A stretch of 9,930 bases of DNA from NCBI GenBank assembly GCA_002692605.1, contig NZLE01000102.1, positions 15,444 through 25,373 of the forward strand. Direction: 5' to 3'. The translations under genes were made by a program, and so were the position numbers. Below the pieces are notes generated by a model. It ran no database searches. It worked only from the letters and a program-made list of their open reading frames with translations, and was not told the DNA's origin. The DNA is from Opitutia bacterium (GTDB taxonomy: Bacteria; Verrucomicrobiota; Verrucomicrobiia; Opitutales; Seribacteraceae). Below are positions 1 to 6,971 of this stretch, piece by piece (the stretch's first letter is position 1; each line of letters starts with the position of its first letter).

Positions 1-257
1 CTAAAACAAAGCAGGTCACCGTTATGGGCCAACCCGACGGCCAAATGCATACGATTCCCGCCTTTAGGTCGCTTCGCCACGATTGACCGTTTCTTCCAAT
101 TTCCGCCTTTGCGATCAGAGATCGAGCATACCAAATCACCTTCCATCAGTCCATGACTTGGAGCATTGAAATAGGTACAAAGAACTTGCCCGTTCCTCAA
201 TCTAGTAAGGTTTGGCCAACCACAGGCATTGGTTGCGATTACGGAAAAACGACTCAT
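1..257 (-). CDS. Sialidase-like (BNR/Asp-box) protein, N-terminal part only
   Basis: Reading the minus strand from the ATG at 257-255 gives 85 residues before the window edge; the rest of the gene lies outside. The sequence has the look of the exo-alpha-sialidase/BNR family of PVC bacteria: an opening beta-strand (VIATNACGWPNLTRL), a PSHGLMEGD segment, a degenerate Asp-box at residues 47-54 (SDRKGGNW), and NRMHLAVGLAHNGDLL at 69-83. The family forms a beta-propeller that hydrolyses or binds sialic acid and related glycans. There is no signal peptide, and an in-frame stop at 279-281 leaves no room for one upstream (only a TTG at 278-276 could extend it, by seven residues). The gene is divergent from the DUF1549/DUF1501 operon. 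Catalytic residues cannot be assessed because most of the protein is missing; it may be a non-catalytic propeller. The family call is fairly sure, the substrate is unknown. Confidence 0.75.
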   Translation of the reverse strand, partial: MSRFSVIATNACGWPNLTRLRNGQVLCTYFNAPSHGLMEGDLVCSISDRKGGNWKKRSIVAKRPKGGNRMHLAVGLAHNGDLLCF

Positions 258-387
258 ATTTAGATCTAGCGTACTCAATTATCAATCCGAACCGAATTTT
301 ATTCTAGCAAATAGTTCATTTTAAAAAGCAATGGGCACATCATTTCCATATTTGACAGTACTGCCAATTTTGGAATTCTTTTCTTTG
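258..387. promoter_or_regulatory. Divergent intergenic region, probable promoters
   Basis: This stretch separates two divergent genes and must hold their promoters. On the plus strand a perfect TTGACA hexamer lies at 352-357; a 17-nt spacer would put the -10 at 375-380 (ATTCTT), which is a poor match, and the transcript would begin almost at the ATG at 388. On the minus strand TAGAAT (306-301) is a good -10 match, but the best -35 (TTGCTT, 331-326) is 19 nt away. The region is AT-rich at 290-330. No clear operator or inverted repeat was seen. Promoter positions are guesses; that the region is regulatory follows from the gene layout. Confidence 0.35.
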
Positions 388-3300
388 ATGCACCGTTTCG
401 CAATCATCCCATTATCGCTCTCTTTGCATTTCATTCAAGCACATGCAGAAAAACGCTTGGAGTTCTTTGAGAGTCGAATAAGGCCCGTGCTCGTCGAAAA
501 CTGCTACGAGTGCCACAACAGCATTAACAAGGCAAGTTCCGGCTTGGCTTTGGATTATAAGGGCGGATTGCTTAAAGGTGGCGAGCGGGGTTCGGTTCTA
601 TCATTTGAGAATCCTCAAGAAAGTCTTCTTCTGCGAGCGATGATGCATGATATTAGAAACCTGAAGATGCCAAAAGGTGGCCCCAAGTTGTCTCCGGATG
701 TGATTCAAGACTTTGAAAGATGGATTTCCACAGGAGCTTATGATCCTAGGGAGAGCCCGCCTTCGCCAGAAGAGTTCGCAGATGAAACCTCTTGGGAAAA
801 AACTCGGGAGAAAAGAAAGTCTTGGTGGAGTTTTCAACCTGTTCGTATGGTGCGCCCTCCTTCTGCCTCCCCTCAAAACAATACCCATCCCGTAGACCAA
901 TTTTTAGTACATAAGATGCAAAACTCCGGCTTAAGTCCCAACCAAGAGGCGGAAGGGATCACCATATTGCGGAGGTTATCTTTTGCCTTAACCGGGTTGC
1001 CCCCAACAATCGAGCAGCAGGATCGGTTCTCCGCTTTGACGGAACATGGCATCCATCATGCGGTGGAAGTCTCCGTCGACGAAATGCTCTCGAGTCCACA
1101 TTTTGGAGAGCGTTGGGCCAGACACTGGATGGATTGGTTGCGGTATGCGGATTCGCACGGCAGCGAAGGTGATCCGCCTATACCCAACGCTTACCAATAC
1201 CGAAATTATTTGATTAGATCCCTCAATGCCGACATTGGATACGATCAGTTGGTTCTCGAGCATTTTGCCGGCGATTTGCTTCCGAATCCCCGTATCAACA
1301 AACAACTTGGTCTTAATGAGTCGGTTATCGGCACCTCGAATCTAAGATTTGTTTTACATGGGTTTGCCCCCACCGACGCACTTGATGAACACGTCCGCTT
1401 CACCGATGATCAAATCGATGCTGTCACCAAAACCTTTCTTGCTTTAACCGTCTCCTGCGCTCGCTGTCATCATCATAAGTTCGATGCAATCAGCCAAGAC
1501 GACTACTATGCTTTGTTCGGTATTCTTTCAAACGGCAGACCGGCCCAAAAAGTCATCGAAGATCCAACTGTTTCAAAGGATCATGAGAATAGACTTGGTG
1601 AAATTAAGACCGCGGTTAAAAAAGCACTCGCCAAAGTTTGGAAGTCCCCCGATTTAGCTGAGAAAATCTTGGCCCAACCGCCCGAGGAAAACCAAGAACA
1701 TGCCCATAATTTCCTCATGCCTTGGCAAAAACTCCGTGATCTCGAAGGCAGTGACTTTTCAAGCGAATGGAATAAAATCAAAAAGCAAGTCCGTGAAAGT
1801 GAGCAACGGCTCGTCTCTCGCCTTTCCACAAATTATTCGTTTTCTTGGAAACTTAAACATGGCTCAACTTACGACCTGTGGCCCAAGAGTGGTACGGGGC
1901 TTGGGAAAAAACCATCGAAACCGGGCGATTTCACCATTGCGCTGGAAGGCAATGAGATCCTTCGCAACATTCTTCCCGCAGGGGCGTACACTCATCTTTT
2001 GAGCACCAAACAAAATGGCACCTTGTCATCCCCACGATTTGTTTTCGAAAAAGGGGACCTCTGGATTCGCGTCATTGGCGACAAAGGTTCGGTTGTGCGC
2101 TACTCGGTGTGGAATTATCCGAGAAAAGGAACCGTATATCAAAGATCATCACCGGACCCGCTCGCGGAGAAGGGGATTAAGTTCAATGCGGACTACTGGG
2201 CCGGCGAAACCGGTTACCTCGAAGTGACCACGAACCGTGATCATCCGGTTGAGGCAGGCGATGCGGAGAGATCCTGGTTTGGCGTGACGGAAGCCTTACT
2301 CAGCAAACCAGGGCAGGCCCAACCAAGGGACGAGATCGCCGAAGTGCTTTCCTCGATATTCGCCGAACCTCTTTCCAAAGAGAATAAGAATGGGTTACGC
2401 ACCCGATATGCGGAGGTCATTCAAAAAGCAGTCATCGCATGGGAAGAGAATGACTTGACTGACAGCCAGGCACGAATTTTGAACAATATGCTCAAGAATG
2501 ACCTGCTTCCAAATGCCAAAGAAAAATTCCCTCATTGCAACGAACTGGTTAACGAATACCGGAAGATCGAGGAAAAGGTAACGGTCCCAAGACTCGCTCC
2601 CGGCGTACTCGACGGAGAGCCATTCGACCAAGCTCTTTTTGAAAGGGGTAATCATAAGAAACCGGCTCATCAAGTACCAAGAAGATTTCTCGAAGCCATT
2701 GACGACACCCCTTACCCAAAGACAACCATAGGGAGATTGGAATTCGCTCAGGATCTTCTACGCAAGGACAACCCATTCACCACACGAGTTATCGTTAACC
2801 GCATTTGGCATCATTTGTTCGGCAATGGCCTGGTGAGAACACCCGATAATTTTGGTAAACTCGGAGAACTTCCCACCCACCCCGAATTACTTGATTACTT
2901 ATCCCAAAAGTTTCGCTCCGAAGAATGGTCGATCAAAAGAATGATAAGATTTCTCGTAACTAGTAAAACCTTCCGCTCTTCTTCGAATCCTTCCTCCGAA
3001 GCTAAGCGCATTGATCCTCAAAACCTTCTCCTTTCCCACGCAAATCTTCGAAGACTAGAGGCAGAACCGATTCGAGATGCGATGCTTTTGGCATCAGGGC
3101 GGCTTCAATTGGCCCGTGTTGCAGAAGGAAAATCGGAACCTTCGAACAGTTCTCGTAGAGCCGTTTACAGAGAGATAAGAAGAAACTCTCTCGATCCCTT
3201 CCTCTCTGTCTTTGACTCCCCCGTCCCCTCTTCCGCCAAAGGGAAGCGAGACATCACAAATGTCCCCGCTCAATCTCTAACCTTAATGAACGATCCGAGC

Positions 3301-4404
3301 GTCCTGCGAAACGCTCGAGAATTTGCCAATCGACATCGATCAGGTGACCTTGAGGACAGTATTTCCATGATGTTTCGAAATGCTCTAGGCAGACCTCCGT
3401 CGGGAAATGAACTTGCATCGTCCCTTGCTTACCTAAATGCCACGAATCTCAACTCCTCGAACGCAATGGCCAAGCTATCTCAGACTTCGGACAAGTTAAA
3501 GGAAGTGGACGGGCAAATCGAAGATATGATCCATCCCTTCCGCGAAAAGATTCTTGCATTTCGGGGAACGAAAGAGAATGCCCAAAGTCAGCCTAAACCA
3601 GTTCTTCATTGGGATTTTGAGAAAGGACTTTCCGATTCTGCAAATGGAATAATGTGTTTCCTGAAAAAGGGCGCTTACTTGGAAAAGGGTAAGCTGATTC
3701 TCCAAGATGGTGGATATGCCGTGACCGAAAAGCTTCCCTTTGAAATCTCCTCAAAGTCTTTAGCCGCTCGGGTCAGACTCGACAACCTTGAACAACGCGG
3801 TGGTGGGGTAATCAGCATTCAAAGTCCCAATGGGGCTGTCTTTGACTCCATTGTCTTTGCAGAAAAAGAGCCCAGAAAATGGATTGCGGGAAGCAACGGC
3901 TTCAGACGAACTCAGTCATTTGGCGGCGCTCCTTTTGAAAAAGAGGCAGACCGAAACTTCGTTCATTTGACGGTCACCTACGGAGGAGATGGAACCATCA
4001 CCGCCTATCGTAACGGCGAACCTTATGGTAAATCCTACTCTACCGGCTCCCATCTCTACAAAAAGGATGATTGCATCGTTTCCTTTGGAGTTCGGCATCT
4101 TCCCGCTAATCCACAACGTCTGTTAGTTGGGAGAATTGATGAGGCATCTTTGTACGATTTTGAACTTACCGCGGAAGATATTCGATTGATCTCTAATCCG
4201 GATACTTTCGTCTCCCAGAAGCAATTATACGAAAGCTTGCCAAGCAAACTTCAGCGAACCTACTCTAAGCTTACCGAAAAGAAGAGTGCCCTGGAAAAGG
4301 AAATCAGACGCATGCGAGAAAACATGGCCGTTTCCGACAAACCCGAATTGCAAGATCTCGCTCTTGCCCTTTTCAACATGAAGGAATTCATTTACCTTAA
4401 GTAG
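388..4404 (+). CDS. Exported DUF1549/DUF1553 cytochrome c-type protein with LamG domain
   Basis: An exported protein of 1338 residues and unknown biochemical role, from the family with planctomycete-type cytochrome c domains. Residues 1-20 form a Sec signal peptide (hydrophobic core, then AHA before Glu21). This favours the ATG at 388 over the in-frame ATG at 331, which would add 19 residues ahead of it. The PSCyt1 domain (about 24-116) has a haem-type CYECH at 39-43 and a possible distal Met95 in LKMPKGG. DUF1549 (about 168-386) contains GERWARHWMDWLRYADS and a second CxxCH at 357-361 (CARCHHHKFD). A beta-rich, possibly sugar-binding segment follows (about 513-640). DUF1553 (about 766-1020) contains TRVIVNRIWHHLFGNGLV and DNFGKLGELPTHPELLDYL. 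A LamG-like domain (about 1070-1271) lies between two charged helices, and the family's usual C-terminal end (LFNMKEFIYLK) follows. The DUF1501 gene starts 6 nt downstream, so the two are probably co-expressed. Suggested roles are electron transfer or glycan processing at the cell envelope; neither is proven. Family call is very sure. Confidence 0.95.
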   Translation: MHRFAIIPLSLSLHFIQAHAEKRLEFFESRIRPVLVENCYECHNSINKASSGLALDYKGGLLKGGERGSVLSFENPQESLLLRAMMHDIRNLKMPKGGPKLSPDVIQDFERWISTGAYDPRESPPSPEEFADETSWEKTREKRKSWWSFQPVRMVRPPSASPQNNTHPVDQFLVHKMQNSGLSPNQEAEGITILRRLSFALTGLPPTIEQQDRFSALTEHGIHHAVEVSVDEMLSSPHFGERWARHWMDWLRYADSHGSEGDPPIPNAYQYRNYLIRSLNADIGYDQLVLEHFAGDLLPNPRINKQLGLNESVIGTSNLRFVLHGFAPTDALDEHVRFTDDQIDAVTKTFLALTVSCARCHHHKFDAISQDDYYALFGILSNGRPAQKVIEDPTVSKDHENRLGEIKTAVKKALAKVWKSPDLAEKILAQPPEENQEHAHNFLMPWQKLRDLEGSDFSSEWNKIKKQVRESEQRLVSRLSTNYSFSWKLKHGSTYDLWPKSGTGLGKKPSKPGDFTIALEGNEILRNILPAGAYTHLLSTKQNGTLSSPRFVFEKGDLWIRVIGDKGSVVRYSVWNYPRKGTVYQRSSPDPLAEKGIKFNADYWAGETGYLEVTTNRDHPVEAGDAERSWFGVTEALLSKPGQAQPRDEIAEVLSSIFAEPLSKENKNGLRTRYAEVIQKAVIAWEENDLTDSQARILNNMLKNDLLPNAKEKFPHCNELVNEYRKIEEKVTVPRLAPGVLDGEPFDQALFERGNHKKPAHQVPRRFLEAIDDTPYPKTTIGRLEFAQDLLRKDNPFTTRVIVNRIWHHLFGNGLVRTPDNFGKLGELPTHPELLDYLSQKFRSEEWSIKRMIRFLVTSKTFRSSSNPSSEAKRIDPQNLLLSHANLRRLEAEPIRDAMLLASGRLQLARVAEGKSEPSNSSRRAVYREIRRNSLDPFLSVFDSPVPSSAKGKRDITNVPAQSLTLMNDPSVLRNAREFANRHRSGDLEDSISMMFRNALGRPPSGNELASSLAYLNATNLNSSNAMAKLSQTSDKLKEVDGQIEDMIHPFREKILAFRGTKENAQSQPKPVLHWDFEKGLSDSANGIMCFLKKGAYLEKGKLILQDGGYAVTEKLPFEISSKSLAARVRLDNLEQRGGGVISIQSPNGAVFDSIVFAEKEPRKWIAGSNGFRRTQSFGGAPFEKEADRNFVHLTVTYGGDGTITAYRNGEPYGKSYSTGSHLYKKDDCIVSFGVRHLPANPQRLLVGRIDEASLYDFELTAEDIRLISNPDTFVSQKQLYESLPSKLQRTYSKLTEKKSALEKEIRRMRENMAVSDKPELQDLALALFNMKEFIYLK

Positions 4405-4410
4405 CCTGTC

Positions 4411-5811
4411 ATGAAATCCATGTTCACACGCCGACAAATGCTTTCCCATTGTTCCAACGGCTTTGGACTTCTTGCACTTCAGGGAGTCTTAGGCCAAAGT
4501 CAACTCTCCGCAAAACCCCACTACACTCCGAAGGCAAAAAGCGTTATTTTCTGTTACATGTCTGGAGGTGTTTCCCAAGTTGACTCCTTTGATCCAAAAC
4601 CAACCCTGCAAGAGTATAATGGCAGGCCCATGCCTATGAAGGTGGAGCGCACTCAGTTCAATAACAACGGAAACGTTTTCCCATCACCCTTTCAATTTGC
4701 CAATTATGGGCAAAGCGGTATCCCGGTCAGCTCCATTTTTCCGCATACCGCAAAAATGGTCGACGACATGGCGGTTATTCGATCAATGACCAGTAAGGTC
4801 AACGAACATGCGCAGGGTAATTACGCCATTCACACGGGTTTTCCCTTCATGGGCCATCCCACTGCAGGAGCGTGGGTAAGCTATGGTCTTGGGGCGCTCA
4901 ATCAAAATCTTCCCAGTTTTGTTGTCTTGCACAGTGGTGGCTCCGTGCCTCCTCATGGTGGAGTTGGATTATATGGCAGCGGATACCTGCCGGCCAACAA
5001 CCAAGGGTCGATTCTCCAAGTCGACATGAACGAACCGATTCGAAACGTCAAACCCCACGAACCCCTTTTCGCTCAAAGGAAAAGGCTCGATTTCCACAAA
5101 TCCCTTGATCGGCATTTTCTCAGCCAGACTGGAAATCATCCTCAAGTGGAAGCGGCCATCCGGAACCATGAAGTGGCTTATAAAATGCAAGCTGCGGTTC
5201 CGGAACTTTGCGATTTGAAAGGTGAGTCCGAAGCAACGAAAAAACTCTACGGATTGGATTCAAGCGACACTCAAAAAGCCGCTTATGCGAGACAATGTCT
5301 TCTGGCGCGCCGATTGGTGGAAAGGGGGGTGCGGTTTGTGGAACTGAGTTGCCTCACTGAGAAAATTGGCGCCGGAGGGGCGGCCAATCCGTGGGACCAG
5401 CATGGGGCTTTGGAAAAGGGCCATGCGGCTATGGCCCATCAGGTCGATCAGCCGATTGCCGGATTACTACAAGATTTGAAGGTGCGTGGTTTGTTGGACG
5501 AAACCTTGGTGATTTGGGCAGGCGAATTCGGAAGGACGCCTTTTTCTCAAGGAAGTAATGGCAGGGACCACAACCCTTACGGCTTTTCGATATGGATGGC
5601 GGGAGGAGGTATCAAGGGGGGTACCGTTTACGGCTCCACCGACGATTTCGGATATCACGTTACCGAAAACAAATGTGATTTCTATGACCTATGGGCAACT
5701 GTACTTCATCTTCTTGGATTGGATCATGAAAACCTAACCTATCGACACGGAGGAAGAGACTTACGTTTGACGGACGTTCACGGTAGATTGCTGCATCCGA
5801 TCCTCGCATAA
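4411..5811 (+). CDS. DUF1501 domain protein, Tat-like signal, alkaline-phosphatase-like fold
   Basis: A 466-residue protein of the DUF1501 family, which is distantly related to sulfatases and alkaline phosphatases; its substrate is unknown. The N-terminus has a twin-arginine-like motif (FTRRQML, residues 5-11) followed by a short hydrophobic stretch (17-28), suggesting folded export by Tat. A putative metal-binding segment SGGVSQVDSFDPKP lies at 51-64 (Asp58, Asp61). Later family motifs are NPWDQHG with Asp329 and His331, EFGRTP at 372-377, GRDHNPYG with Asp386 and His387, and a C-terminal LWATVLHLLGLDHENLTYRHGGR. These Asp/His residues are the likely metal ligands by analogy with the superfamily. 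Length is normal. The start ATG follows the stop of the DUF1549/DUF1553 gene by 6 nt with no Shine-Dalgarno; an ATG three codons later (4420) would still keep the RR motif. The partner gene is almost always adjacent in PVC genomes, implying a shared task. Confidence 0.95.
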   Translation: MKSMFTRRQMLSHCSNGFGLLALQGVLGQSQLSAKPHYTPKAKSVIFCYMSGGVSQVDSFDPKPTLQEYNGRPMPMKVERTQFNNNGNVFPSPFQFANYGQSGIPVSSIFPHTAKMVDDMAVIRSMTSKVNEHAQGNYAIHTGFPFMGHPTAGAWVSYGLGALNQNLPSFVVLHSGGSVPPHGGVGLYGSGYLPANNQGSILQVDMNEPIRNVKPHEPLFAQRKRLDFHKSLDRHFLSQTGNHPQVEAAIRNHEVAYKMQAAVPELCDLKGESEATKKLYGLDSSDTQKAAYARQCLLARRLVERGVRFVELSCLTEKIGAGGAANPWDQHGALEKGHAAMAHQVDQPIAGLLQDLKVRGLLDETLVIWAGEFGRTPFSQGSNGRDHNPYGFSIWMAGGGIKGGTVYGSTDDFGYHVTENKCDFYDLWATVLHLLGLDHENLTYRHGGRDLRLTDVHGRLLHPILA

Positions 5812-5847
5812 AAATCTTTGGGATTTATACGCTCTTGCCCAGAGCTT
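5812..5847. terminator. Possible weak bidirectional terminator at convergent junction
   Basis: Two small perfect inverted repeats lie back to back. AAATC (5812-5816) pairs with GATTT (5822-5826) across a 5-nt loop, and GCTCT (5831-5835) pairs with AGAGC (5841-5845) across TGCCC. For plus-strand transcripts the second is followed by TTT; for minus-strand transcripts the first runs into a short T tract (five A's at 5810-5814). Stems are only 5 bp and the second overlaps the end of the flavoreductase gene, so this is a weak candidate. It is the only terminator-like structure at the junction of the two operons. Confidence 0.25.
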
Positions 5848-6370
5848 TGCAGAAATCGATAAAACCAACGGCTTGATCTCTTAGCCTGTCGGTTAAACTT
5901 TCGTCCAGCACACCCTTATCCTTGTCAACCACTTCATGTACGGCCGGTACAAAGACTCGCTTGGGGAAATTATGGGCATTTCTGTATCCAAAGACTTGTT
6001 GCAAATGCTCAACCGGACGCAAGGCTCCAAATTGACCCGAAGCTATGCCGACGTAACAGATTGGACGATTTTCGAAGCTTTCCGGATACGGCAAAAGGTC
6101 AATGAACAGCTTTAAGGCTCCTGACATGCTCCCGTTGTATTCGGGAGAAACCACCACTAACCCGGATGACCGAAGCACCTTATCCGTAAACTCGAGAACT
6201 TTTGAGGGTTTTTGAACGTAAGCAGTCGGAGAGAAGGTTTCAGGCGGCAATTCAGAAAGATCAAGCACTTCGCAATCCTGCCCCAAAGTCCTGAAAATCT
6301 CCGCAATGGAATGGGAGGTTCGGGAAGACAAACTACCCAGACGATTTGTACCTGCTATAATTAAAATCAT
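5825..6370 (-). CDS. NADPH-dependent FMN reductase family protein
   Basis: A 181-residue cytoplasmic flavodoxin-fold protein of the NADPH-dependent FMN reductase family (flavin, quinone, azo-dye or chromate reductases). The FMN phosphate-binding loop is GTNRLGSLSSR at residues 7-17; the flavin-contacting loop is PEYNGSMSGALK at 76-87; and GIASGQFGALR at 108-118 matches the third conserved loop. Length is typical. Its ATG (6370-6368) overlaps the TGA of thrH (6369-6367) in an ATGA arrangement, so translation is probably coupled to thrH, and it is the last gene of the gltB-gltD-thrH operon. No membrane segment or signal peptide is visible. The natural electron acceptor cannot be told from sequence; a quinone or free flavin are the commonest in the family. 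No specific gene symbol (chrR, azoR, ssuE) is justified. Confidence 0.9.
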   Translation of the reverse strand: MILIIAGTNRLGSLSSRTSHSIAEIFRTLGQDCEVLDLSELPPETFSPTAYVQKPSKVLEFTDKVLRSSGLVVVSPEYNGSMSGALKLFIDLLPYPESFENRPICYVGIASGQFGALRPVEHLQQVFGYRNAHNFPKRVFVPAVHEVVDKDKGVLDESLTDRLRDQAVGFIDFCKALGKSV

Positions 6371-6966
6371 TGGACTGGATTTTCAATGAATGAGAGAAGT
6401 TCAGAGTAATTGCGTCCGACTGGAATATCCGGGTACTCAAAGACAAGGTTTTGCGGAGGATTGAATAACATACAGTGATCCGCCGTTTTTAACATTCCCA
6501 AATCATTATAACTGTCTCCTGCTGCAATCACTTCAAAATTAAGCTTTTGGAGATATTGCACGGTCTTCCTTTTGTGATCTGGCAATCGAAGTCTTATCCC
6601 TTCGATATTATCTGCAGAAATTTTCAGCTCGTGACAAAAAAGGGTCGGAGAACCGAGCTTTTTCATCAATGGACCCGCAAATTCCCTAAATGTGTCAGAG
6701 AGAAGAATAAGCTCGAATTTGCTTCTCAAGGAGTCGAGGAATTCGATGGCTCCAGGTAATGGAACCATCGAGGCAATTACACTTTGAATGTCACTCAGAC
6801 CAAACTTGTTTTCAGAGAGAATATCCAGACGGTATTGCATAAGAACCCCATAATCAGGTTCGTCTCGGGTGGTTCGAGTGAGTTCGGAAACACCAGTCTT
6901 TTCAGCGAAGGCAATCCAAATTTCGGGAACTAAAACACCTTCAAGATCCAAACAAACAATACGCAT
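6367..6966 (-). CDS. thrH: Bifunctional phosphoserine phosphatase/homoserine phosphotransferase ThrH
   Basis: A 199-residue cytoplasmic HAD-superfamily enzyme closely resembling Pseudomonas ThrH, which dephosphorylates phosphoserine and can transfer the phosphate to homoserine. The N-terminus MRIVCLDLEGVLVPEIW carries motif I with nucleophile Asp7 and Glu9 (DLE in place of DxD, as in ThrH). A family-typical stretch TTRDEPDYGVLM lies at 32-43, motif II is LLSDTF at 88-93 (Ser90), a basic motif III candidate is KRK at 132-134, and motif IV is AAGDSYND at 148-155. The start at 6966 is chosen because it matches the family N-terminus exactly; an in-frame upstream start at 7047 would add 27 Arg/Ser-rich residues that merely read back through the end of gltD. 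It begins 5 nt after the gltD stop and overlaps the next gene by 4 nt. Placement behind glutamate synthase fits serine/threonine synthesis. Function by homology; whether the phosphotransfer activity operates here is unknown. Confidence 0.92.
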   Translation of the reverse strand: MRIVCLDLEGVLVPEIWIAFAEKTGVSELTRTTRDEPDYGVLMQYRLDILSENKFGLSDIQSVIASMVPLPGAIEFLDSLRSKFELILLSDTFREFAGPLMKKLGSPTLFCHELKISADNIEGIRLRLPDHKRKTVQYLQKLNFEVIAAGDSYNDLGMLKTADHCMLFNPPQNLVFEYPDIPVGRNYSELLSFIENPVQ

Positions 6967-6971
6967 TTTAA

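Noticed and set aside
331..387. Start of the DUF1549 protein at 331
   Set aside because: It would place 19 residues before a clean signal peptide and has no ribosome-binding site in its favour; kept only as an alternative.
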